Origin: Ceratodon purpureus
Lineage: Eukaryota; Streptophyta; Bryopsida; Pseudoditrichales; Ditrichaceae
Length of the DNA stretch: 64,000 nt
Direction of reading: 5' to 3'
NCBI GenBank assembly: GCA_014871385.1
Contig: CM026431.1
Span: 8,119,778-8,183,777, forward strand
Positions 11,857 to 22,260 of this stretch are shown one piece after another. How positions within the stretch are numbered: the stretch's first letter is position 1; every line of letters begins with the position of its first letter. Below the pieces are notes generated by a model that was not told the origin of the DNA, did no database searches, and saw nothing but the letters and a program-made list of their open reading frames with translations. The position numbers and the translations under genes are program-made.

Positions 11857-13594
11857 GGGGGCGAGCTATCGGACGAAATTGTAAGTTTTTCGTGAACACC
11901 AGTGCTTCAGGCATTTGGAAATGTGGGCTACTGTTAATATTCTCTGATTTGCGTTCGTGCTGATGGCTTGCTCTCTGGGTGCAACTTTAGGCTCGACGAG
12001 GCTGTCGGAGGGTGAGGCCAGGAAGTATTTTCACGAACTCAACGTGAGCAGTTAGTTACTGCCACAGTCGACAAGTTTACCACAGGGATTTCAAGGAGTG
12101 CATAAGTTGAATTCATGTTCGGATCTCGATTGTGCAATTATGCACTGTGGTTGCGTTGGATCTATTTTCCTTGAAGTCTATCTGGGCTATGCAGTTTCTG
12201 CCTTTTGAGAAGTTTAGTTCTAAGATTGGGCAGGTTTCCTCTATTTCTTAAGGTACACGTATACCTAATGTAATACGATTGGATCTGTTTCAGCTGGAGA
12301 ATCTGCTTCTGGATACTAAGGGTAACTTGAAGATTTCGGATGTTTGGCGCGAGTGCACTACCTCAACACTTCCGGGTTAGAACTTCTGTATTCCTGCTCG
12401 AAGCGTTGTGGCGGTGGTTTTGTCGTCATAACTAGCAAACAAATAGTTCTCCGCGAATGTAATATATCGTGCTCAATTCTCGTCGCCTACCTGGTTTGGA
12501 TCAAGTGCACGGAAATTGGTTTCAAAGAGATTGGATCCTAATCCTAGAACAGTGAACTGTATGTGATGTCCTCTTTTAAGCCTCTAATTGTGAATGAAAA
12601 TTCCCAGGCTTGAACCTTCTCAATACCTAGATACCTTTGGAATATAGCAGTTTCCTGAGAGGTGTTCTTACCTATCTGAGTGACTGTGGTTGCAGCGCAT
12701 CACATCATCTCAGATTCTCACGGTTGATTGGTTAAAGAGGGGATACACTCCGGACAAAGTTTGACCGTGAAGCTGATGTTAACTTTGATGACGTGGATGC
12801 TATCTTCTGTTGACAAGCGGTAAGATGAGAGGGTATTCTTACATTTCATCCATAGCGATTAGTGGTCGTCTTATTTCACAAATGCAGTTTGGATTGTCGC
12901 AGCTGATGTTGACCTTTCATGAATATTTATTTCTGTTGTATTGTTTATGACTTTCAGGAACACATGGCGACAGAGAAGAAAGAAACCAGGCCGGTCACAA
13001 TGAATGCGTTCGAGTTCATCTCCATGTCGATAGGTCTCAACCTCTCTAGACTGTTTGAGACGAATGAGGTCGCTGAGAAGGAAAATACGCGGTTCACAAG
13101 CAATAATTCTGCTGAAGAGATCATTTCTACCATCGAAGAGACAGCGAAGCCCTCGGGTTTTAATGTTCAAAAGAAGGAGTACAAGACGGAACTTCACGGA
13201 GACGAGTTGGGCAGGAAGGGATATCTTTTAGTCTCAACTGGGGTGTGCGAGGTGGCACCTTCCTTGTTTATGGTTGAAGTACAGAAGAACGGTGGCAACA
13301 CAGAGGAGTACAATATTGTAAGTTTGGAACCATTGCAGCTATTTGTGTTGTGCGTAACTCAACATGTAAATCGAAACTGGATGCACTGACAGGTAACAGA
13401 AGGAAAATGATGCCAAATGAATACTGCTGGTAAATCAAGCCTAATACATTTCAGGCAAGTTCATCGTCTCTTCATTTAATAATATGTTAACTTCTCCTCT
13501 GATTGTTGTGTTGCAGTTTTACAAAAACCTTTCCAATGGTCTCAAAGACATTGTGTGGAAGGAAGATCCTGCGGAGTATGTTCAAGAGGAGTAG
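11857..13594 (+). pseudogene. CBL-interacting protein kinase (CIPK/SnRK3) fragment, broken
   Basis: Pieces match a CIPK, a Ser/Thr kinase activated by calcium-bound CBL proteins. In order: VTGGELSDEI (to 11880); STRLSEGEARKYFHELN (11991-12043, out of phase with the exon before); CHSRQVYHRDFKE with the catalytic HRD (12060-12098, after a frameshift and stop); LENLLLDTKGNLKISD (from 12294), frameshifted inside DFG and then LPQHFR; RITSSQIL and, after another frameshift, FDREADVNFDDVDAIF (12696-~12811); 12958-13317 with the NAF/FISL CBL-binding motif (MNAFEFISMSIGLNLSRLFE) and the phosphatase-interaction region; and the last exon 13517-13594 (FYKNLSNGLKDIVWKEDPAE). The N-lobe and most of the activation loop to helix G are missing. 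The last two exons are intact and in phase. Confidence 0.85.
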
Positions 13595-14158
13595 ATGATT
13601 CCGCTTCGGCTCGAAAAAAGATGCCCGAGCTGTGAAGTGGCCACCAATTTCTTTCCCAATGATTACTGTTTTCTGTCTGCGTCCTCCATCAGCTTGGCAA
13701 ATTAGATGACGCAGATCTGTTGGATCCCAGACATACTCTTTGCACTTGCTTTTGGGTAAATCAAGCCAAATGAAGTGCTGCGTTTGTACTGTACATGTGG
13801 TCAATGAAAATGGTCCACAAAGATTGCTGATGAGATATGCGACACTTATAGAAACACTATCTGTAGAGAACGCAGAGCAAGAATCTGGATAGGAGGAGGT
13901 GGTGCGTGGCTTTTTAAGTTTTGCTACAGTTAACAATTGTTCCTGGAAGGCAAATTCTCAGATCTTTAGGCAGATTGTGTATGAGTCTTTTGAAGTAGGC
14001 TGTGAAGTGCTCCAAGATTTGTAGCAATTTACTTAACCCTGGAACGTAATGCTCACGGATGGGAGGCTGGCCTTCTTTTTAGAGAGATACAGAGCTTATT
14101 CTGATCAGTTAGTGTGGCTTCAGTCAAATAAAGGAAGTTACCTCAAAGTGCTTATTGC

Positions 14159-14222
14159 AAAAGCATCAGAAGTTTTCGTAATGTTCTGAAATCTTCTTTG
14201 TACTCATCATAATGTTTTTAAA
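14159..14222 (+). repeat. Dispersed direct repeat, right copy
   Basis: Partner of 11767-11830 in the same orientation. It lies about 560 bp past the CIPK pseudogene stop codon. Confidence 0.65.
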
Positions 14223-14652
14223 TGCTCTTTCTTCTCAAGCACTCCTCTGATCTGTTTGCCCTCTCTTTCCTCTCAGTAGCCACAAGCGGCCTTCACCAGA
14301 TCCTGAATACCCAGAACTTCATGATGATGGATAAAGTTAGAAGAACCCCAGAGCCGTAGGGCAAAGGGGTTGCCGTGATTGAAGTGTTTGGGCGTTAGTA
14401 CGAAAGAGCTGAACACGATAGTGGTCATGCAGTTGTATAATTCCAGGATCACCGGGCTGACGAAAGTGAGTACACACGGTGCTTTCCAGTGGCATATGTT
14501 TAGTTCCTGCACTTTCACTTTGGCTTCACTTTCTGATGGCACTCGCGGAAAAGTAACCGAACTAGCAACGCTCCACTTAGCTGAAGGAAAAGACAGTGAA
14601 GTGAACAAGCAGTGACCGAACACGGAAGAAGGCAGTAAGAACTGTGGAGGTA

Positions 14653-14712
14653 GCACAGTGCTTCCCTAATTATACCATTGCAGCACATTGCTTTCCTAAT
14701 TATACCATTGCA
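14653..14712. repeat. Tandem duplication, 30-bp unit, two copies
   Basis: GCACAGTGCTTCCCTAATTA at 14653 repeats as GCACATTGCTTTCCTAATTA at 14683, each unit ending TACCATTGCA. Confidence 0.85.
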
Positions 14713-15029
14713 GAGTTTGAGAGTCCTAAATCGGTCTCAAATAACACTGAATCCATACTGTCAGCAAAGTCATATGCGATGGTTGGTAATGTAGAGCCCG
14801 GTGTCCACGTGCAGAAGAAAAGTTCGAGGTTCGTAATGTTTTTCAAAAATCGATGTTTGTACAGTTACCAGTCCTATATGAAATCGCGGTCTCCGTCGAC
14901 TTCGGGCCACGATTTTAGTTGTCAAAAATCCTGACTCTATTACACTGGGACAGGACAAAAGAAAATCTGAGAGACATGGAGAAGGCAGGTAGAGCAAGCG
15001 ATCTCTCCCCTATGTCTACGTCCTCGCCC

Positions 15030-16462
15030 TTACAGACTCGCGAGGAAACCAGCGAGAGCATGCAGGTGCGTTAGAGACTCGTCCAGGACTTCCACCTTCT
15101 CCTGCAGAACGTCCTCGGCTGCCGCAAGCTCTTCAGTTGTCTTCGCGACTAGTTCCTTCTGAAGCTCCAACTTTAATTCCCAGGAGTCCACCTTTTTGGC
15201 CGCGGCAGCAACATTGTCCATCCAGGAGTTGACAAGCTGCTCAGACATTCGCATACCAGAATTTCCAACTGACCCACCATGCTTCCTGACCGACGCACCT
15301 ATGTCCAGCTTATTTGCATTCATGATTTCACGAGCCCGGCGGAATTGAGCTTTGGCCCGGTCATGGCTTCGTGACTTCTCCAAGGCTTTCCGTTCCAACA
15401 CAGTGAGACGCAATCTCTGTTCAGTCAAGCTCTTCCGCAGCTTGCCCACCGATCTACCAAGATCCATTTGGACCATCAGCAGGCGCACACGTTCATTCTC
15501 GACAGAGCACGTGATTGCGGTACGGAGCAGCGCCAAGGCGGAAATTTCAGCGACGTCCAAGGTCACCGGGGCACGGACTTTGGGGTCGCTGACGTTGTGC
15601 CCTTCAGAGCAAGGCACCATCGGAATGATTTCCGACCGCGCAGTTTCCAGGAGAGTATGGCTACGCTCTGCCACGGGTGCCTCCGCATCGGGCAGGATCT
15701 TAAGGTCCGGTGGAAACATGTCATCCGATTGTGAGAATCCAACGCCAGTGGAACTCCCTCCCTCTGCATTCAGATATTCGGCGATGGTCGCTGCCAGGGG
15801 GGATTTCACCTGCGTAAGGACATTCATCAGTCGGGGAACAAATCGACCATCGACTCTGATCAATGGAGACAACCTCTACTGGTCACATGAAGACTTGCAA
15901 ATCGGAAAGGCTACTTAGACAGGCTGGATTTCTAAAAATAACAGAGCACCACCATACTCAGACACCATAGCCAATGATATTGAGAGGGATGAGAGAATAC
16001 CAATAGGTGCGCACGGGGCATGACGATGGGCAGCGGAGGAAGGGGCTCCTGAATTGACTTGAACTCCGGGAGGATCCTCGGTATTTTGGTCTTCGGGTGG
16101 TGTGTTACACGGAAGGCGAAGTCGGCCCAATTCACCTCCACACCCAACGCCTCCACCATCAAGCCTCTAGCAAAGTGGAATGGCATCATAGCGGACATCG
16201 GCCACGGCTGTTGAATAACTCGCGAGAACAACTGGGGCACATACACCTCGTAGTTCGGTAGCCCCTGATCTGCGAACACGTATCCACGGTCGGAAGGGGG
16301 GCCAAAGAATTCCGCCATGGCTCTGCGACTGGGCATGTACTCGGTCGGCGTTACCGAGGGGATGACGCCACGGTTATGAAGCCGCATGATTGCGACAAAC
16401 CAGGGGATGGAGGACTCCTCGACGACGGCCATGCTGCCCACAACAATCACGTTAGCGACTTC
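15030..16462 (-). CDS. Orphan two-exon protein with coiled-coil C-terminus, 5' end unresolved
   Basis: Two open exons on the - strand join in phase: 16462-16001 (acceptor TTCTCAG, donor GTATTC) and 15875-15030 (acceptor AGTAG, stop TAA). Together they give about 435 residues. The first exon starts EVANVIVVGSMAVVEES and continues through MRLHNRGVIPSVTPTEYMPS and EVYVPQLFSRVIQQPWP. The second holds RVDGRFVPRLMNVL, a Ser/Gly-rich linker, then a long helical region with heptad character (LRLTVLERKALEKSRSH and on to the end). No known domain recognised. An upstream exon beyond 16462 is expected because the first exon opens directly after an acceptor. The lack of stops over 1.3 kb of coding sequence, next to heavily decayed host genes, suggests a recently active mobile-element gene or a lineage-specific gene. 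Confidence 0.5.
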
Positions 16463-18124
16463 CTGAGAACAAATGAAAACATTAACAACCTCGCATAAAA
16501 CCCGATTCCAGAAACTCGAACCCGCATGGCGAGTAAGAATACTGCTGATTAGAAATTGTACGTAAACAATGCAGATTAACGGAACTTCAACATCACCCAG
16601 CACTTGAACAACATATGCAAATGATGATTGTCCACAAAAACCGGCTGAGTAGCGAATGTTAGCACCGCAACAAGGTATAAGTCAGTGACTGTTGGCGTAG
16701 AGACAATCGCATGGTCAATGTCAAAAACACAGACAATCCGCAAAAGAGAATGCTTCAGGGGGCCACAAAAGCAAGAAGCCAGCGTACCTCGTAACGGGGC
16801 GGAAGAGCGAGGCCGAGAGTGAATACGAGGAGGACGAGAGAGAGGACGAGAGTGAATACGAAGAGGACGATGCGGGTTTTCAAGAGAGGTCTCGGAGTAG
16901 GCGAAACAGAAATGGAAGAGGAAGTCCCTCGGGCCGTCACCTTACTCCCAGTGAGGTGCTCATTGATTTGAGCTGCAGGAGAAAACACCAATGTGCTGCG
17001 CAGTGATTGCAAATCGGAGTGATCTGTCAGGCCAGTCCATGCGCAAAACGTCACTCAAGGTGGTGCCCAGGTTATGGAGGCCATGGCTCTCATAATTTCT
17101 GGAACACGGTAGGAGGTCACTTCACATGACATATGATTTGACTAGTGAGGAGATTAGAGAGGAGATTAGAGAGGAGATTAGTGAGTACATTAGTGAGTAC
17201 ATTAGTAAGTACATTAGTGAGTACATTAGTGAGTACATTAGTGCAAACCAGACTTTACTAATCCGCGGATAAAACATGCATGATTCACTATTGTGCAGTA
17301 GCAGTTAGTATTGTACAGGAATCAACGGAGACGCAACTGTAGAGTACCTCTTGGCGTATCAGACGGGGCTGCGAGGCCAGTCTCACCCTCAGCATTTGTG
17401 TAAACATGATAGAATGAGCCGTGGAGTCATCGACTTGTTGACCTCAGTATTCTGAACTGTAAGAATGGGGTCTTCAGAGTCTCATGTTCCATGAAACCAA
17501 TGTCGCACAGAGAAGGGTTATTGGACAATCGAGACTGGTCCGGCTCGTCTCAGTCCTGACAAAATGGCACACGAACAGAGTAGAACATATCATTACGTGA
17601 GTGTAGTAATGCCGAGCAAAAGCCGATAAGTACGTTCTGTACGAAAGACAACAGTCCACACTTTCCGATTACGTCCGGGCAGTAAAGAGTATGCCCCTAC
17701 AACAGTTTATTGGTGCAAGGCGATGGGATTGCTTAATGGTAGATGAATTACAAAGCCAAATTCAAAATGACATCTACTGTATGCGAAAGGAGAAGCCTGG
17801 GATTGAAGAGCTATGAGTAACATATAATCGCAGCAGCCAGGCAGGAATTAGATCGACGAATCCAAGTCTGTAATAAATATTCCATACATAAAATGCACGA
17901 CTTACAATTTCCAGCGTACATATGATAGCCTCAATAATTAGTCCATACTAGAGTAAGAGCGCAATGCTTCCAAGCCTGTTAGATAAATGGTTCAGCTTAA
18001 GCCATTTAAGAAGTTTCAGTCCCGATTGTTGTCAATATTCTCATTGTTCCTCGGAGCTTTATAAAACTGGTTATTAATTTGTTGTGCTTTCGTTCTCAAA
18101 CATTTTCAATAGCAGAAAGAAAAC
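16463..18124. other. Intergenic; 12-bp minisatellite inside
   Basis: No gene recognised on either strand. The - strand should hold downstream exons of the sterol glucosyltransferase fragment, but I found none. Apart from the minisatellite at 17145-17243 I see no structure. Confidence 0.5.
17145..17243. repeat. 12-bp minisatellite, about 8 units, two unit types
   Basis: Three units of the type GAGGAGATTAGA are followed by five of the type GAGTACATTAGT, one reading AAGTACATTAGT. The last six bases of each unit keep the ATTAG core, so both types share an origin. Confidence 0.9.
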
Positions 18125-18730
18125 CTGCATTCAGCAAGGACCTTCGAGAAGCGTGCCAGAGGATAGAATTCGAAGCCCTCTTTCTTCACAAAATCCCGGA
18201 AGTAGGCAGGGGATGCTAATCGTACTTGGTGACCATATCCCTGCAGCAATAGGACCAGGACAAATCTTTAGCTTCGAGTCCTACCAAAGTCTACACTATT
18301 GATCAGTTCCACGCTGCGGAAACGTGGTAGGTAACTTTGCGTCACACATTGTTCCAAATGCTAAAATAGGATCACAAGAACACAGAAGAGGAGTTAAGAC
18401 AGATAGATTGAGCACCAAAAAGATAAACAAAAACCAAGATTTGTCCATGTAATCAACCTGTAACTTTCTGTTGATGGCAATAAAAAGGCTGAACATCACC
18501 ACGTGTGCCAAGAAGGAGCATGACTATTTTAGGAGATGGTATTGCTTTGTGACCAAACTCTTCGTCTTCCAACCATTCTTCCGCTATTCCATGATCGCGG
18601 TGCTCTTTGTCCATAACATGTTCTCCAAAAAGATCCCTCGCGAGTCGACCACTGCGAGCAAGGCCAAATTCCAGGTGAAATGGGAATCCAGACTACAACA
18701 CCCCGTGGCAATCAACTGTCTCGATTAGGG
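18125..18730 (-). pseudogene. Sterol 3-beta-glucosyltransferase (UGT80-like) fragment, broken
   Basis: On the - strand, the exon from about 18730 to 18458 reads LEFGLARSGRLARD, then EEWLEDEEFGHKAIPSPKIV and MLLLGTRGDVQPF. The last is the N-terminal signature of UGT80 sterol glucosyltransferases, which glucosylate membrane sterols with UDP-glucose. One extra T in a T-run after QPF shifts the frame; beyond it the sequence continues IAINRKLQ up to the donor at 18457. The next exon, 18240-18125, reads GYGHQVRLASPAYFRDFVKK and EGFEFYPL, as in the family. The UDP-sugar-binding C-terminal half is absent downstream. A possible upstream exon at 19083-19005 (AMAKAQKNRTAAVEGLHKYL) is less sure. The frameshift and lost C-terminus make this a pseudogene fragment. 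Confidence 0.75.
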
Positions 18731-19740
18731 TACTGATGAATGTCAAAATCAGGCCAAGTTTTCCTACATAAACAATCCTAGTCATACACATGTTCAGCTC
18801 TTTTGTTAATACAATATTCTCAATGACGGAACCTAAACCTGATCAGTAACAACTAGGCATTCCAGCCGCAATTTCACCGTCTACCTTGAAATGCAACCAA
18901 AAATAAATAAATTAAACAACTAAAAAAACGCACGTAACAACCCATATTCCTTTAACCACCCCCTAACCAAACTACATTCCGAGTAGTGTCTCACCTGAAC
19001 AGATATTTATGTAGACCTTCCACAGCAGCAGTTCTGTTCTTCTGAGCCTTGGCCATGGCAAGCCTTCTGTTGTGTAAAACCTGCAAGATTTATACCACAA
19101 ACCTTAATTATTCCGTACTCATCATAAAACAGATAGCTGCCTACTCCTAAATTCAATCTACAAATGATACACAAACAAGATCAGTACTTACGTCTCTTTG
19201 TAATTTCCAGGGGAAAAGAAAAGGAATGTGCAAAAGAATGGATGACTTACAGTAACTGAAGGATTATCTGTCAGAAGACTTCAGCATACTTTCTCGGCTT
19301 TATGGCATGATCCTACATGCCCCGAACCACATCCCTTCCAGCCGACCTGCAATATTTGATGCCGCCCAATCTTAAGCATTGGCCACACCCTCAGGGGAAG
19401 GGAAAAAAACAACACGATTTCACGATCCTGACCGTGAGAGGAACACAAAAACGCGAGGAGAGCAACGTACCAACTTGCATACTGTCTGGATGTTTTGTAT
19501 CTAAAGCATTTCTGTATTTCTATACCCAACACACATATCAGAAGTGCGTGAACATGACATAAGTTCTTGCAACGCTCGTCAAGACCGAAGCAACCACTGA
19601 TCAGAAAGCGAGTAAGTGAAACTAAAGTGGAACAACAAGTGAAGTGATATTGCGAAAGTGACAGAGTAGTGGAAGTGAACCTTGCCACCAAATGTGAAGT
19701 GCCAATGCAGTGTGAAAAGTTTCGGTCCACTGCCTAGAAA
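18731..19740. other. Intergenic, AT-rich then repeat-rich
   Basis: Apart from the doubtful glucosyltransferase exon at 19005-19083 (- strand) no gene is recognised. From about 19600 the sequence becomes rich in AAGTG words and merges into the repeat block that follows. Confidence 0.4.
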
Positions 19741-20040
19741 GTGGAATACAACCTCCACAGCGGCGTACTTAGGACAACCGTGCATCCTCAAGTTCCAAGT
19801 GGAACAGGGCCATGGGACATAGCCCACACTGAAATGTTCACTGCGGAATACACTGCAACGGAACCTCTGTCGTCCAGTACAGTGGAAGTGCAATGCAACC
19901 TCCAGAGCGGGGTACCTAGAGAAACAGTGCATCCTCAAGTGCTAAGTGGAACAGGGCCATGGGAAGTAGCCCACACTGAAATGTTCACTACGGATTACAC
20001 TTGAACAATAGAATCTCAGCCGGACAGTACACTGGAAGTG
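19741..20040. repeat. Tandem repeat, about 147-bp period, two copies plus a partial third
   Basis: Landmarks recur at 147 bp: ACCTCCA at 19751 and 19898, TGCATCCTCAAGT at 19781 and 19928, then GGAACAGGGCCATGGGA and CCCACACTGAAATGTTCACT in both units. A third start (AGTACACTGGAAGTGCA) appears near 20023 and then diverges. Confidence 0.85.
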
Positions 20041-20418
20041 CAGCCTTCGCCCAACGAAGTCGCTTCTGTACACGAAAAGAAAGCGGCACGGGATATAACA
20101 ACGGAATTCCAAGGGGTTCCGAGGATTCGGTGAACCTGGACCTGTGAAGCGTCACTTTGATGAAGTGGATTGTCAGGAAAAGAAACGTCAGAACTACCCT
20201 AAAGTCAGGAACACCGGATTTACAGTGACACAGCGCCTCCACAGATATTGGGAAGTGGAGAGATGCCCTTGCAAAGCCGCCATAGCCCAGACACATCACT
20301 GCAATCGAGGACCCCAAGTCAGAAAGTATGCATGACAGTTGCACAGTTGAACCAGACAACTTCGACGGATAGGAATAATCGAGTCAGGCTCAGTAGCAAA
20401 ATTTCAGGACGTGGAACG

Positions 20419-20480
20419 TGGAAAGCATTGCACCACGAGACTCTCAGCATGGAAAGCACTGCACCACGAGACTCTCAGCA
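20419..20480. repeat. Tandem duplication, 31-bp unit, two copies
   Basis: TGGAAAGCATTGCACCACGA at 20419 is repeated at 20450 with one difference; both units end GACTCTCAGCA. Confidence 0.9.
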
Positions 20481-20656
20481 CAGTGATATGCGAAGTAACC
20501 GAACCTCGAAGGGGAATCTGAACATTGTCCATCTACTGAACGAGACTCTCCTTCGCACCGAACAAGTGTGAAACATCAGTCTGCCGCACATTGAGGCCAA
20601 TAACCACAGTAAATTATGAAATTGTCAAGTACCTCAGGATGTGTACGAAGGCATGT

Positions 20657-21288
20657 CTAGACACCGCGCGCTTCTGTTATTCCTGCGTGACACCCCCCCC
20701 CCCACCAACTCATGTGAACGGCACCCTGGCTCTGCCCGTGCGCAATGGCGGCAGAGTTTGCGGCAGAGTTTAATGACGCCACACCGTCGCTGTAGACCGT
20801 GGAGCTCACGGGGAACGGCACGAGGGACTCGGCCATGACGTGAAGGAGCTCAACGGTACAGGGAAATGTCCAGCGCCACTCTGCTCCGGGCTCCGTTAGA
20901 CGCGCAATATGTAGAAGAGGACGAATGTCCCTGCCCCGACTCCTGGCTCGCTCCACTTCCACGAGCCATGGCCGCAGCTCCGATAGACTTTGCGGTGCCT
21001 CAGAGGATAACCGCAAAACGGCTGTTGTCCTCGTCGAACCTGTAGTACGCACCCTTGCCATGGGTCCCCCAGCTCTGTCGGGAGTGCCCCCTTCGATTTC
21101 CAGCAAAGTACCTGGCAGTGTGCCGGGGTCACTACTGCACATTCGCGAGAGAGCGGAATGAGTCTGTCCGACTCTATTGCAAGCAGCACCTTCCCCAGGG
21201 CGAGAGGGGAACATGGGATTGACGACATGCAGTCACGTGCCTCCTGGAACCTGCTGGCCGTCTGCAATGTGTCTCGCACGGATGACAT
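20657..21288 (-). pseudogene. Orphan GC-rich coding-like segment, probably frameshifted
   Basis: Two overlapping - strand frames look coding in succession. The first, from 21288, reads SSVRDTLQTASRFQEARD and LALGKVLLAIESDRLIPL. The frame then appears to shift, and the second reads GTLPGTLLEIEGGTPDRAG, TTAVLRLSSEAPQSLSELRP and LLHVMAESLVPFPVSS to a stop near 20657. The composition (Ser, Leu, Arg, Glu; high GC) matches the orphan ORFs at 8-11 kb and 15-16.5 kb, not the AT-rich surroundings. A C-run interrupts it at 20693-20703. No domain recognised. It may be an older, broken member of the same element family. Confidence 0.35.
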
Positions 21289-21902
21289 AGACTTCCTCCG
21301 TGGGAAGCCGTATCATGCAATCTATAGCTCCCTATAAGCAGGACTCTCCATGGTAGCTAGACTTTACGTGGGCCATTCCTATACTTTAATTACAGAGCAA
21401 CTAGTTGTGACAAAAAAAGACAACGGCCATGACGAAAAGTGGCATTCTCAGACGAAAAGTGACAACAAGTGGTCAGCAGTACCTTCCATGCTCCCAATAA
21501 ATAGATGCATTCCTGCCCCTGTTCAAGAGACAATCACGGATCCACTTGAGATTTTGTAAACAATAAGCACTTACAAAATGTTATAGCAAATTTTGATACC
21601 GACATGAAGGTTGGATACGAAGTCGGCTTGTTATGGTGATGCAAAGTGGTGACACACTTCTCTTTGGGCGAGACGACGACGTCGTTCCTCACCTGCAAAT
21701 AACGTATTTTTTTTTTTATCAGTTTTCCGTGCTCGAACTTATACACTAATACACGACCTCCTTCAATGCACGCGCAGTGAGCGACTGCCTTTTTTCAATC
21801 CCTACATCTAGAATCAAAAATCTGAGATCTCAAATAAAATAAACAATAATAAAACGTAAATAGTAATTAGGGTGTTGGCAGAATCAATTAGGATTTGAAT
21901 AC
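21289..21902. other. Intergenic
   Basis: No gene recognised. Further malic-enzyme exons would be expected here on the - strand, but the frames after the acceptor near 21692 do not match the family. Confidence 0.4.
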
Positions 21903-22260
21903 CTGGACGTACATGCTGGCAGAATATCTGTCCACTGGCTCCTTGAGCTTACGGATGTTTCTCATACTTCTCGTCACCTGCAACCACCATTCAGGCACGA
22001 AGCTCAGCGAAGCAGCTACATGATGAAAGTTACCATTCTAAAATGCATCGTGGAACTAGATACAGACAGAAATGGAACGTCATCTCTGTGTCGCAAAAGT
22101 AGACATCAAGGAAGAATGATCAGACGACCTGGAGCTCTTGGGTCTCTACAGCAGGCGGAAGTAGGCCAGTGCAATGGTGGACGCGACGCTCCTCCTCCCG
22201 TAAATGCCAACCCCTTGTTGAAGCGTGGATTGCGCAGCAACTTCATTCCACTGCACCGCC
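21903..22260 (-). pseudogene. NADP-malic enzyme N-terminal fragment, broken
   Basis: On the - strand, 22245 to 22129 begins MKLLRNPRFNKGLAFT, the signature opening of plant NADP-dependent malic enzyme (malate to pyruvate, CO2 and NADPH). A frameshift follows, and the next frame continues with EEERRVHHCTGLLPPAV and ETQELQV as in the family. The next exon, 21977-21903 (TGCAG acceptor, GTATTC donor, 25 codons), reads RSMRNIRKLKEPVDRY, matching the conserved NIRQY...PLQRY region. The catalytic core, NADP-binding domain and malate site are not found. The frameshift and missing body make it a remnant. Confidence 0.65.

Larger units (their letters stand above)
13595..15029. other. Intergenic between CIPK pseudogene and orphan gene
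   Basis: No gene recognised. It holds the right copy of the 64-bp dispersed repeat and a 30-bp tandem duplication. Short ORFs here show no recognisable motif or splice-supported continuation. Confidence 0.5.

Noticed and set aside
17145..17243. Regular short repeats considered as a CRISPR array
   Set aside because: There are no unique spacers between units; it is a contiguous minisatellite in a plant nuclear sequence.
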